Positions 28,994 to 37,186 of a stretch of DNA of 64,000 bases are shown in pieces (position 1 is the first letter of the stretch; each line of letters opens with the position of its first letter). The translations under genes were made by a program, and so were the position numbers. The stretch covers positions 49,269-113,268 of the forward strand of contig CAKQKQ010000001.1 of NCBI GenBank assembly GCA_934249265.1, read 5' to 3'. Below the pieces are notes generated by a model that ran no database searches, was not told the DNA's origin, and saw nothing but the letters and a program-made list of their open reading frames with translations. This DNA is from an uncultured Clostridia bacterium. GTDB lineage: Bacteria; Bacillota; Clostridia; Christensenellales; Borkfalkiaceae.

Positions 28994-29223
28994 AATAAAC
29001 TTGCTTTTGCGCTTTATTTCAAAATTTGCGTTTTCGTTTACAAAAAATCGCAAATCGAAATGAATTTTACCGCCTTTTATCAAGGCGATATAAAGAATAA
29101 AAGATATAATTATTGCATATATTTAGCGGGGATAAACAAATCGGCGACTGCGCGAAAATTTACGTAAATTCGACGTAAAAATTTCAGCGATGCGCCTATT
29201 TAATCCGTTTAGTCAAGCAATGG

Positions 29224-29252
29224 ACGGACAGGAAGCAATACTGTCCGTTTTT
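29224..29252 (+). terminator. Terminator/attenuator just ahead of dxr
   Basis: ACGGACAG (29224-29231) pairs with CTGTCCGT (29241-29248), 9-nt loop, followed by TTTT. It lies 28 bp before the dxr ATG in a 286-bp gap otherwise free of ORFs. Confidence 0.65.
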
Positions 29253-29279
29253 CAGTTAGTAGAATAATCGGAGGCAAAA

Positions 29280-30431
29280 ATGGTAAAAATAGCCCTCATC
29301 GGCAGTACGGGGTCGATAGGCAAACAAGTTTTAAACGTTGTAAGAAGACACAACGATAAATTTAAAATCGTGTCTTTGTCGGCAAACACGAGTTACGCGC
29401 TGATAGAGGAGCAAGCGCACGAATTTAAACCCGAGGTATGCACGCTTACCGATCCGTCGGCGGCGGCAAAAATTACTTCGCTTCCAAGCGGAACGACCTT
29501 TTATTACGGCGAAAATTCGGCACTGCACGCAATTACCGAAGATGCCGACGTTGTTTTCGTTGCAATAACGGGCTTTGCCGCGCTTAAAATCGTGCTCGAA
29601 GCGATTAAACTTAAAAAGACTATCGCGCTCGCTAATAAAGAGACGCTTGTTGCGGGCGGTCAACTCGTGATGAGCGAGGCGAAAAAAAACGGGGTAAACA
29701 TTATCCCCGTTGACAGCGAGCACTCGGCTATATTTCAATGTTTAAACTTTCAAAAGGATAAACCCTTTAAAAATTTGATTTTAACCGCGTCGGGCGGGGC
29801 GTTTAGAGATTTGACGATAGAGCAAACGGCAAAAATGACAGCCGCCGACGCATTAAAGCACCCCACGTGGTCGATGGGTAAAAAAATCACAATAGACTGC
29901 GCAACCATGCTTAATAAAGGTCTCGAAGTAATCGAGGCAATGTGGCTTTACGACGCGCCGCTCGAAAAAGTAAAAGTGCTTATTCACCCCGAAAGCATAG
30001 TGCACTCGATGGTAGAATTTGAGGATAACTCGGTAATCGCGCAAATGGGCACTCCGTCAATGGAAATTCCCATTCAACTTGCGCTCACTTATCCCGAAAG
30101 GCTTTTCAGCGGAGTAGAGCAGTTGTCGCTTGCGGGCAAAACTTTGCATTTTTACGACGTGGACAAGGTAAAATATCCTTGCTTTAATCTCGCGATAGAA
30201 AGCATAAAAATAGGCGGCAACATGCCGTGCGCGATGAATTCGGCAAACGAAGAGGCGGTTTCGCTTTTCTTGCAGAATAAAATTTCTTATCCCGAAATTG
30301 CCGAGTTTATAGCATACGTAATGAGTAAAATTGACAAATCTGGTTGCGATTTAGACGGTTTAAATTACACCGATAAATTAGCGAGAGAATTGATAAAGAA
30401 AAAATACGACTCAAGAGGTAACAATGTATAA
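29280..30431 (+). CDS. dxr: 1-deoxy-D-xylulose 5-phosphate reductoisomerase
   Basis: Second step of the MEP isoprenoid pathway, NADPH-dependent. NADPH-binding GSTGSIGKQ is at residues 8-16; ANKETLVAGG, PVDSEHSAIFQCL (metal-binding Asp/Glu) and the flexible-loop region HPTWSMGKKITIDCATMLNKG(LE) are all intact. RBS CGGAGGCAAAA. It feeds uppS upstream and complements ispE at 58.3 kb. It overlaps the next gene by 8 bp. Confidence 0.97.
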   Translation: MVKIALIGSTGSIGKQVLNVVRRHNDKFKIVSLSANTSYALIEEQAHEFKPEVCTLTDPSAAAKITSLPSGTTFYYGENSALHAITEDADVVFVAITGFAALKIVLEAIKLKKTIALANKETLVAGGQLVMSEAKKNGVNIIPVDSEHSAIFQCLNFQKDKPFKNLILTASGGAFRDLTIEQTAKMTAADALKHPTWSMGKKITIDCATMLNKGLEVIEAMWLYDAPLEKVKVLIHPESIVHSMVEFEDNSVIAQMGTPSMEIPIQLALTYPERLFSGVEQLSLAGKTLHFYDVDKVKYPCFNLAIESIKIGGNMPCAMNSANEEAVSLFLQNKISYPEIAEFIAYVMSKIDKSGCDLDGLNYTDKLARELIKKKYDSRGNNV

Positions 30432-31833
30432 CGACTGTTTGGCGGTTTCGATATTAAGCAGAGTGTGGCCGGTGCTCGTCGCGATATTAATACTTTTAAT
30501 AATGATACTCGTACACGAATTCGGACACTACGTTGCGGGCAAAATTTTCAATTTTAAAATAAACGAGTTTGCCGTAGGTTTCGGACCGGCGATATTAAAA
30601 AAGAAAAAGAAAAACGGCGAAGTGATTTCGTTGCGCCTTTTGCCTTTGGGCGGCTTTTGCGCGTTTGAAGGAGAAGACGAAGAAAACCCCGAGCCAAACG
30701 CTTTCAACAATAAAAAGCCTTGGCAAAGAATAATCGTGCTTATTTCGGGCGCGTTTATGAACTATTTGCTTGCTCTTCTTGTGATTATAATAAGTTTTTG
30801 CGCATACGGTCAAAGTTCGGTCGTATCGCCGGAGATCGTGCACGTTGCCGAATACGAAAATTATTCGCTTGACGACGGCGACGTCATCTACTCGATAAAC
30901 GGCAAAAACGTATTTACAGTGACCGACCTTGTGGGTGCGTTAAACGGCAAAAAAGCGGGCGAAAAAGTAAAAATTCAAACGCTAAATTATAAAAGCGGGA
31001 AATGCGTAAAGGGCGAAAAAACAGTGCAACTTCGCAGCGACGTAAAATGTAAAAACATCACCGAAGTCGCGCCCGTTTGCAAAGCACTCGGCATATCCAC
31101 TTGGACTTCGGTCGAAACGAGCAACACTGCCGATAAAAGCAAACTTTTAAACGGCGATTTTATCACGAGAATAGGCTCTTCCGACAGCGTTGACGATTAT
31201 TACGAAACCAACGTCCGCGTGTATTCTATGGAAGATATTTTACGCGAATTGCGCACGTTCAGCGGCGGCGAAAAAGTCGTTTTTTGGGTAGCGAGAGAGG
31301 ACTCTGATTTCTTCGTTCCTGTCACTTTTACGCTTGACGATAGTTATGAAACTGTCAAAAACGGCGACGATGCAGAACTTTTAAAGGTCTTCGATATAAA
31401 GTCTTCTGTTGAGTATTATAGGATATATTCCGACACTATAAAAACGGGATTTTTCAAAAGCATCGGCAGAGGTTTTGTTTACTCTATAAAAATCGGCGGC
31501 ACAATTTTCACCACGCTCGGTCAACTTCTCACGGGCGCGCTGGGCATAAACAAAGTCGGCGGTACTATCACGACTATAAAAATGACTTCGGAAATAGTGT
31601 CTTACGGGTTTAAATATATACTCGAAATAATGGCGTACATCGGCGTAAATTTGGCAGTGTTCAACTTGCTTCCCATTCCCGCGCTCGACGGCAGCAAAGT
31701 TGTGTTTACGGCAATAGAGTGGGTGAGAGGAAAGCCCGTCAACAGAAAGGTAGAGGCGATAATTCACGCCGTAGGTCTCGTGCTTTTGTTCGGCTTTGCG
31801 ATATTCGTTGACTTGTTGCAGTTGTTCTATTAA
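30424..31833 (+). CDS. rseP: Site-2 protease family intramembrane zinc metalloprotease
   Basis: RIP metalloprotease that cleaves membrane-bound regulators (RseP/RasP family). The zinc site HEFGH is at residues 31-35 in the first transmembrane helix; a PDZ-like domain (with DDGDVIYSINGKNVFTVTDL) lies in the middle; the second active-site motif NLLPIPALDGSK carries Asp422. 469 residues, longer than many Firmicute homologues because of an enlarged soluble middle region. RBS AAGAGGTAAC, ATG inside the dxr 3' end. Confidence 0.95.
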   Translation: MYNDCLAVSILSRVWPVLVAILILLIMILVHEFGHYVAGKIFNFKINEFAVGFGPAILKKKKKNGEVISLRLLPLGGFCAFEGEDEENPEPNAFNNKKPWQRIIVLISGAFMNYLLALLVIIISFCAYGQSSVVSPEIVHVAEYENYSLDDGDVIYSINGKNVFTVTDLVGALNGKKAGEKVKIQTLNYKSGKCVKGEKTVQLRSDVKCKNITEVAPVCKALGISTWTSVETSNTADKSKLLNGDFITRIGSSDSVDDYYETNVRVYSMEDILRELRTFSGGEKVVFWVAREDSDFFVPVTFTLDDSYETVKNGDDAELLKVFDIKSSVEYYRIYSDTIKTGFFKSIGRGFVYSIKIGGTIFTTLGQLLTGALGINKVGGTITTIKMTSEIVSYGFKYILEIMAYIGVNLAVFNLLPIPALDGSKVVFTAIEWVRGKPVNRKVEAIIHAVGLVLLFGFAIFVDLLQLFY

Positions 31834-31964
31834 ACGTGTAAATCGCATAAAACGTGTTAGTTGCGGCGGCTTATAGATAAAATTGCGTTTGACAAAATCT
31901 CGATAAAAATTAAAACGCACGACGGACTTAATAAAGTAACGTTTTTAAATCTTTCGTCATAAGA

Positions 31965-31970
31965 TATAAT
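31965..31970 (+). promoter_or_regulatory. -10 element ahead of the Cys-rich small gene
   Basis: TATAAT at 31965-31970, 28 bp before the small ORF start; the -35 region (TTTTTA at 31942) is weak. Confidence 0.4.
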
Positions 31971-31997
31971 ATCTTCTGCAAACAGGAGATTACACAA

Positions 31998-32168
31998 ATG
32001 AATGACGAATTAAAATTTATAAGCGGATTACTTATAGGTTACGTGGCGTGCAAAACGATTTGCAAATGCAAAGAAGACAAAAAGCAAAAAGACGAAGAAC
32101 AAAAGAAGTGTAAATGCGTTTGCAAAAATTGTTATTACAAACGTTACGAAAAAAAAGAACGTTGTTAA
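31998..32168 (+). CDS. Cysteine-rich small protein (56 aa)
   Basis: A 56-codon ORF with a proper RBS (AGGAGATTACACAA), a TATAAT upstream and a strong terminator 17 bp downstream, so it is a complete one-gene unit. Residues 8-18 (ISGLLIGYVAC) are hydrophobic; the rest is Lys/Cys-rich with eight Cys in clusters CKTICKC (18-24), CKCVC (38-42), C45 and C56. I recognise no family. A metal-binding or membrane-associated peptide is plausible from the composition. Confidence 0.75.
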   Translation: MNDELKFISGLLIGYVACKTICKCKEDKKQKDEEQKKCKCVCKNCYYKRYEKKERC

Positions 32169-32185
32169 AATTTAGACGTTTACTC

Positions 32186-32217
32186 GGGCGAAAACCATTT
32201 TCGGTTTTCGCCCTTTT
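32186..32217 (+). terminator. Rho-independent terminator of the Cys-rich small gene
   Basis: GGGCGAAAACC (32186-32196) pairs perfectly with GGTTTTCGCCC (32203-32213), 6-nt loop, T run after it. Confidence 0.9.
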
Positions 32218-32244
32218 ATGTGTCTTTTGATTTTGCCATGCAAA

Positions 32245-32372
32245 CCTTTCGCTATATAAGATATTTCGATATATAAATAAAGTTTTAATACGTAAAAAGG
32301 CTTTAACAATGTAAAAAACTTTCGCTATGTAAAATATTTTGATATTTAAAAAACTTTCGCCATATGAAAAAT
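32245..32372. repeat. Degenerate short repeats in the gap before the SPFH gene
   Basis: CTTTCGCYATRTAA-like units start at 32246, 32319 and 32354, with a related CTTTAACAATGTAA at 32301; AAGATATTTCGATAT and AAAATATTTTGATAT follow the first two. The rest of the 480-bp gap (32169-32652) is AT-rich with no gene. Confidence 0.5.
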
Positions 32373-32552
32373 CACCCCCCGCCCGACAAAAAAGGTTACG
32401 ATTATCAGTAAAAATTCAAATTTCGTTGGTTTAAAACTCTAAAAAATCATAAAGCAAAGGTTAAATTTGCCTTTAAAGGCATATAATAGGTGAAATTTAC
32501 ATAAAAATTAATAAATTTATCGTTTCGGCGGTATAAAAATTGATAAAAAATA

Positions 32553-32581
32553 TTGAAAAACCGCAAGGTATATGATATAAT
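32553..32581 (+). promoter_or_regulatory. Sigma-A type promoter of the SPFH gene
   Basis: TTGAAA at 32553-32558, 17-bp spacer, TATAAT at 32576-32581; the gene starts 71 bp later. Confidence 0.75.
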
Positions 32582-32652
32582 ATAATCAATTAATAATAAA
32601 AAATTCGCGTAAAATCGACAAAAGTCGATAAGCGGCGAATTCGGAGGTAAAA

Positions 32653-33729
32653 ATGGGCTTTCTTAAATCATTATTCAGACTGAATATCGAGTGGACGGGA
32701 GACGATAGCAACAACACCATCGTATATAAATATCCCTTTAAAAACAACGGTAGAGAAGTAAACGACAAGTCGTCTATTACCGTCAGAGATTCGCAAGTCG
32801 CGATTTTCGTATACAGAGGACAAATTGCCGACATTATTCAACCCGGTTTGTACAATTTGCAAACGGGTATTCTCCCCATACTTACTAAACTTGCTTCGTG
32901 GAAATACGCTTTCGAGACTCCCACGACTCTCGACGTATACTTCATCAACACAAAGCAATTCACAAACCTTAAATGGGGCACTTCCAACCCGATTATCGTT
33001 AGAGACAACGAGTTCGGCATGGTAAGAGTAAGAGGTTTCGGTTCGTATTCGTTCGCGGTTGACGGCGAGCATGCCGACTTGTTTATGAAACAACTTTTCG
33101 GCACAAACTCTTCGTTCAAGACCGAAGATATCGAAAACTATCTCAAGTCAATGCTCGTGTCTTACATCACCGACGCAATCGGCGAAAGCAAAATATCCGT
33201 TTTGGACCTTGCGGCAAACACGATCGAGTTCAACGATAAAGTAAAAACCAACGTTCAAGAAAAATTCGGCGAATTGGGCTTAAAACTTACAAACCTCATC
33301 ATCGAAAACTTCTCTATGCCTCAAGAAGTCGAAAAGGCTCTTGACGAAAGAAGCAAGTTCGGCATACTCGGCGACAAGACCGACGTCATGATGAAAGTTG
33401 CCGCTGCCGAAGCAATGAAAGACGCTGCTAAAAACCAAGGCGCGGGCGGCGCGTTTATGGGCGCGGGCGTAGGTATGGGCGCAGGCGTAGGTATGGGCGC
33501 AGCATTTGCCGAAGCGTTCAAGCCTACTCAAACAACTCAAGAGGCTAAACCTCAAGCAAGCGGCGCGCAAAAAACTTGCCCCAAGTGCGGTGCAAGCGTT
33601 GCGGCGGGTGCAAAATTCTGCCCCGAGTGCGGCGAAAAAATGGCTGTTGCTAAATTCTGCCCCGAGTGCGGAGCAAGCATAACCGCAGACGCAAAGTTCT
33701 GTCCCGAGTGCGGCAAAAAATTGCAATAA
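32653..33729 (+). CDS. SPFH-domain protein with C-terminal double zinc ribbon
   Basis: 358 residues. The first ~250 resemble the bacterial SPFH/'virion core protein-like' family (YdjI-type): IEWTGDDSNNTIVYKYPF, VFVYRGQIADIIQPGLYNL-like strand, FINTKQFTNLKWGTSNPI, and the helical LITNLIIENFSMPQEVEKALDE equivalent. A Gly/Ala/Met linker (~258-285) leads to two zinc ribbons, CPKCGASVAAGAKFCPECG and CPECGASITADAKFCPECG. Homologues are implicated in membrane stress and in recruiting partner proteins to membranes. There is no transmembrane segment. RBS CGGAGGTAAAA. Confidence 0.88.
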   Translation: MGFLKSLFRLNIEWTGDDSNNTIVYKYPFKNNGREVNDKSSITVRDSQVAIFVYRGQIADIIQPGLYNLQTGILPILTKLASWKYAFETPTTLDVYFINTKQFTNLKWGTSNPIIVRDNEFGMVRVRGFGSYSFAVDGEHADLFMKQLFGTNSSFKTEDIENYLKSMLVSYITDAIGESKISVLDLAANTIEFNDKVKTNVQEKFGELGLKLTNLIIENFSMPQEVEKALDERSKFGILGDKTDVMMKVAAAEAMKDAAKNQGAGGAFMGAGVGMGAGVGMGAAFAEAFKPTQTTQEAKPQASGAQKTCPKCGASVAAGAKFCPECGEKMAVAKFCPECGASITADAKFCPECGKKLQ

Positions 33730-33801
33730 GCGGTAAAAATTCACAACAAAACGCTTTAAAAATTTTAAACGGTACATAATAAGTACATAGGAGAAAAAAT
33801 T

Positions 33802-33996
33802 ATGGAAAATAAAAAAATCACAGGCGATATGTTAATCGGCGAAGTATTGAACTACAATGAAAACGCAGGCGAAATTCTTATGTCTTTCGGCATGCACTGC
33901 CTTGGTTGCGCAATTGCGCACGGCGAAACGGTCGAAGAGGCGGCAATGGTTCACGGAATCGACCTTGAAGAACTTTTAAAGGCATTAAACGCATAA
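33802..33996 (+). CDS. DUF1858 domain protein (redox-disulfide type)
   Basis: 64 residues matching the DUF1858 / 'hybrid cluster protein-associated disulfide' fold: ITGDMLIGEVLNYNENAGEIL, then FGMHCLGCAIAHGETVEEAA with Cys33 and Cys36 and a C-terminal GIDLEELLKALN. The CxxC suggests a redox or metal role. RBS AGGAGAAAAAATT; own terminator downstream. Confidence 0.92.
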   Translation: MENKKITGDMLIGEVLNYNENAGEILMSFGMHCLGCAIAHGETVEEAAMVHGIDLEELLKALNA

Positions 33997-34036
33997 GCGA
34001 AAGAAATTTCAATTAGGCGCAAACAGAAGAAAAAAG

Positions 34037-34066
34037 ACAATCCGAACTAATCTTCGGATTGTTTCT
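34037..34066 (+). terminator. Rho-independent terminator
   Basis: ACAATCCGAA (34037-34046) pairs with TTCGGATTGT (34053-34062), 6-nt loop, TTTCTC tail. Confidence 0.75.
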
Positions 34067-34177
34067 CTATTAGGTCGAAAGTAATTTTGTCCCGAAAAAA
34101 GGCGAGGAAAAATAAATTTACTTGCGACCATAGCGGGGCATCGGTTTGTGGTCAATGCGTTTTAAAGAGGGAATATT

Positions 34178-35272
34178 ATGGCAGAATTAAACACACAAAT
34201 ACAAGACGATATGCCCGTTTTGGAGCAAACGGATTACATAAAGTGCGACGGTTGCGGCAGTAACATGGCGTTTGACCCCGTTACGCAAAAACTTAAATGT
34301 CCGCATTGCGGCAACGAGGTTGACGTCAAAAAAGACAGCGAAGTAAAAGAGTTGTCCATTGAAAAGGCGTTTGACGAAGCGGCTAAATGGAACGACGACA
34401 CAAGTATTTTCGTTTGCGACAACTGCGGCTCGAGGGTGGTTTTAAAATCTACGGAAGTGGCAAAGGCGTGCCCGTATTGCGGTACTACTCACATCGTAAA
34501 AAGCGACCTTTTGGCGGGTATTAGACCCAACGCCGTTTATCCGTTTTTGCTGAGCAAAGAGCAAGCGAAACAAAAGTTTTTAAAATGGGCGCGCGGCAGA
34601 TTTTTTGCACCCAAAGTATTTAAAAAGAACGTCGATATAGATAAAATAAACGGAGTTTACGAACCGTGTTTCACCTTCGACAGTCAAACGACTTCTACAT
34701 ATTCGGGAAAACTCGGCGAAACCCGCACGAGGACGGTGAGAAGAAACGGCAAAACCGTAACCGAAACTTACACGCATTGGTTTAACGTTTCGGGCGTGTT
34801 GTCTCACTTTTTCGACGACGTGACGATATCGTCGGGCAGTTCGCTTTCGCAAAAAACTATGCAAAAAATTATGCCGTTTGCAAACGACACATTAAAAGTG
34901 TATTCCGAGGAATTTCTTTCGGGTTTTATGGCAAACCACTACCAAAAAGATTTGCGCCAATGCTGGGCTGAAGCGAAAAACGAAATCGACGCGCAAATAA
35001 GGCGACTTATCATCAATAAATATCACGCCGACTCCGTTGCTTATTTAAACATAAGCACCATGCACGGCGACGTGAGATACAAATACGTGCTTTTGCCCAC
35101 TTACGTGGTGAATTTCAATTACAAGCACAAGGTTTACAACGTTTGCATAAACGGTCAAACGGGCAAAACGACGGGTAAATCGCCCGTATCTATATTGAAA
35201 GTGGGCATCGTCGCGGTACTCGCAATTGCCGTAGTGATAGGTATTGCGGTTCTGCTGAGTAATTGGCTATAG
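34178..35272 (+). CDS. TFIIB-type zinc-ribbon protein with C-terminal membrane anchor
   Basis: 364 residues. Two N-terminal zinc ribbons: Cys23/26/41/44 (CDGCG...CPHCG) and Cys80/83/98/101 (CDNCG...CPYCG). A ~200-residue middle domain follows with YPFLLSKEQAK, FVPCFTFDSQT-like beta strands and a Trp-rich HWFNVSG segment, then VAYLNIS...YKYVLLPTYVV. One transmembrane helix near 342-362. Such proteins are often misannotated as PriA-like helicase fragments; no helicase motif is present. RBS AGAGGGAATATT. Function unknown. Confidence 0.85.
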   Translation: MAELNTQIQDDMPVLEQTDYIKCDGCGSNMAFDPVTQKLKCPHCGNEVDVKKDSEVKELSIEKAFDEAAKWNDDTSIFVCDNCGSRVVLKSTEVAKACPYCGTTHIVKSDLLAGIRPNAVYPFLLSKEQAKQKFLKWARGRFFAPKVFKKNVDIDKINGVYEPCFTFDSQTTSTYSGKLGETRTRTVRRNGKTVTETYTHWFNVSGVLSHFFDDVTISSGSSLSQKTMQKIMPFANDTLKVYSEEFLSGFMANHYQKDLRQCWAEAKNEIDAQIRRLIINKYHADSVAYLNISTMHGDVRYKYVLLPTYVVNFNYKHKVYNVCINGQTGKTTGKSPVSILKVGIVAVLAIAVVIGIAVLLSNWL

Positions 35273-35413
35273 GTATTGCCGCATATTAAGGCATAAACTC
35301 GGGTTTTATGTAATAGTTTTATATAAACGCCCCTATAGGCGATTAAATAAGTGATAAATTTTGGAAAACTTTTTTAAAAAGAGGTCTATTTTATTATAAA
35401 GTTGGCTAACTTG

Positions 35414-35442
35414 TTGACAAAACCCATAAATAATTGTACAAT
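35414..35442 (+). promoter_or_regulatory. Sigma-A type promoter
   Basis: TTGACA at 35414-35419, 17-bp spacer, TACAAT at 35437-35442, 33 bp before the next ATG. Confidence 0.8.
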
Positions 35443-35475
35443 TATCGAGTAACAATGATTTAGTACGGAGGAACT

Positions 35476-36387
35476 ATGAAGATATTTAAGAAAATAGGAG
35501 CATTGCTTTTAGCGTCCGCGCTTTGTTTTTCTTTAGGCGCATGCCAAAAAGACGAAGTTATCGACGGCAGTAAAATCACAAACGTAGAGTTTACTCTCGA
35601 GTTTTACGACGCAAACAACAACGTTATTGACACGAGAACGGTTGCCGCAAAACTTTACAACAACAGCGCACCCCAAACCGTTAAGCACATAACCGAACTT
35701 ATCAAAGCGGGTTATTACGACAACACTTGCGTATCAAACGCTTCTTCGTCTTGGTGCGAATTCGGCGCATACGAATACAATGCAGAGGGCAATTTCGTTA
35801 AAAAGACATATACCGGCACGTCCGTAAGCAAAAAATACAATTACGACGGTGGCATTTACGGCGAGTTCGAGAAAAACGGTTTCGACAACCAAATTCTCAG
35901 TCTTTCCGCAGGTGCGCTCGTGCTTGTTCACGACACCGAAAGCGACGGCGAAATTTCTGCATACAACACGGGTAAGGCAACTATCGCGGTATGCTTCAGC
36001 GGCACTAAATTCACAAAGAGCGAGTATTGCGTTTTCGGTCAACTCGTAAAGACCGACGCGGCAAAAGCTCCCGACGATTATGAAGAACCCGAAGACAGTA
36101 TCGACAGAAGATATATGTCGAGTTATGAAATTTTCCAAACGGTTTCCAAACTTGCTACAAGCAAAGAGGGCGAAGTCGAAACGCAAATTTATTACGATGA
36201 GGCAAACGACCAAATTTACACCACGGTTACCGATTCCGCTGCAAGCGACGTAGAGTATTACAAGGGTTATCCCGAAGAAAACACTCAACTCACTCAAGAC
36301 GAAATAGACGATTTCAACGAAAACAAATCGAAATATATCGTTATTCCCGCAACGAGAGTAATCATCAAGACTGCAAAAGTAAAATAA
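35476..36387 (+). CDS. Cyclophilin-type peptidyl-prolyl isomerase-like lipoprotein
   Basis: 303-residue lipoprotein (lipobox LGAC, Cys23). The cyclophilin fold is suggested by AKLYNNSAPQTVKHITELIKAGYYDNT (family: ..L...AP.TV.NF..L...G.YD), ALVLVHDTES, TIAVCFSGTK and YCVFGQLVKTDA. The catalytic Arg/Phe motif of active cyclophilins (FHRVI) is not preserved where expected (VSNASSSWCEF), so isomerase activity is doubtful. It would act outside the membrane, perhaps in protein folding. RBS CGGAGGAACT; own promoter and terminator. Confidence 0.78.
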   Translation: MKIFKKIGALLLASALCFSLGACQKDEVIDGSKITNVEFTLEFYDANNNVIDTRTVAAKLYNNSAPQTVKHITELIKAGYYDNTCVSNASSSWCEFGAYEYNAEGNFVKKTYTGTSVSKKYNYDGGIYGEFEKNGFDNQILSLSAGALVLVHDTESDGEISAYNTGKATIAVCFSGTKFTKSEYCVFGQLVKTDAAKAPDDYEEPEDSIDRRYMSSYEIFQTVSKLATSKEGEVETQIYYDEANDQIYTTVTDSAASDVEYYKGYPEENTQLTQDEIDDFNENKSKYIVIPATRVIIKTAKVK

Positions 36388-36423
36388 TTTAAACAATAGT
36401 GAATTATTAAAATTAAAAAAACA

Positions 36424-36462
36424 CGGCTGTATCGAGCGTTTCGATACAGCCGCATTTTTTTG
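36424..36462 (+). terminator. Rho-independent terminator
   Basis: CGGCTGTATCGA (36424-36435) pairs with TCGATACAGCCG (36441-36452), then CATTTTTTTG. Confidence 0.9.
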
Positions 36463-36560
36463 CGTTTTTTATTGAGGTTTTAAATTCCTATATTTAACAT
36501 AAATTCGACGATTGATTTTTTAATATTGTTTTTGTTAAACAAACTTTAAAAATAAAAATC

Positions 36561-36836
36561 TTAATATTCTATTTTTGTTGGGAAATTGTGATAATTGATT
36601 ATACAATAATTATCTTCACTTATATTAACCGGAACAACGCCTTTTACGACATTCACTTTGAATACAAACGAAGTAAACTCGTCGGATTCGTCATCTTCGT
36701 TAAAATCATCAAAACAAGTATCAAAAACGGCAATTATTTCTCCCGTTGTCCATATAAGTTTTATTTCTCTATTAGAAATTTTGTCTAAACGACTATACAA
36801 ATCTTTAACTATATTTGTTTCTTTTATGCTTAACAT
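36561..36836 (-). CDS. Acidic small protein, candidate immunity/antitoxin partner of the Ntox50 protein
   Basis: 91 residues, clearly acidic (FDDFNEDDESDEF in the middle), with the closing segment YCIINYHNFPTKIEY. The start is ATG at 36836: AAGGAGGT sits inside the 3' end of the toxin gene, 7 bp before it, whereas the GTG six bases upstream would overlap the RBS. Only two bases separate it from the toxin-domain stop, so it is translationally coupled. Being small, acidic and last in the operon fits an immunity protein; I do not recognise an immunity family, so that role is inference. Confidence 0.65.
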   Translation of the reverse strand: MLSIKETNIVKDLYSRLDKISNREIKLIWTTGEIIAVFDTCFDDFNEDDESDEFTSFVFKVNVVKGVVPVNISEDNYCIINYHNFPTKIEY

Positions 36837-36838
36837 AA

Positions 36839-37186
36839 TCACACCTCCTTAGGTTTACACGGCACAATATGTGCGCCATCTTTCGAATAATGAATTATTC
36901 CCATTGTGGTTTTATATTTTTTTAATGTGGTTTGGTCGACATAATAACCGATCGGTTTGCCGAAATCAACCCTTTCTTTATTAGAACTCAGTTTTACTCC
37001 TGTTCCGGAATATTGTTTTATCAGTTTCTGAGCATCGTTCAGATTCCCGGAAAAAACACTTCGCCCCGGAATATAATTTTTACTCCCGACAATGTGTTTT
37101 TCTTGCCTTCCCTTATGTAACGACTTATTAGTGTGTTTTTCCGCACCTTTGGTATGTCCAAAGCCGCCGTGATAACCTGCGCCCAT
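36839..37186 (-). CDS. Stand-alone polymorphic toxin type 50 (Ntox50) domain protein
   Basis: 115 residues. From about residue 27 it follows the Ntox50 pattern: QEKHIVGSKNYIPGRS (K30/H31, N37/Y38, GRS 41-43), DAQKLIKQYSGTG (51-63), KERVDFGKPIG and GIIHYSKDGAHIVP (H99, S101, K102, H106, P109). Ntox50 is a predicted nuclease toxin domain usually found at the C-terminus of phage head or secreted proteins. Here it has its own RBS (GGGAGGTGGCTTA) and ATG and only a short Gly/His N-terminus (MGAGYHGGFGHTKG) without a signal peptide. It overlaps the DUF4417 gene by one base. Confidence 0.82.
   Translation of the reverse strand: MGAGYHGGFGHTKGAEKHTNKSLHKGRQEKHIVGSKNYIPGRSVFSGNLNDAQKLIKQYSGTGVKLSSNKERVDFGKPIGYYVDQTTLKKYKTTMGIIHYSKDGAHIVPCKPKEV

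Noticed and set aside
32380..32400. CACCCCCCGCCCGACAAAAAAGG as a possible G-quadruplex or origin element
   Set aside because: A single C-rich run without repeats of it; no DnaA boxes or other origin features nearby.
36588..36852. Plus-strand frames of 64-66 codons across the acidic protein gene
   Set aside because: They are antisense to an RBS-led operon gene and lack RBSs.
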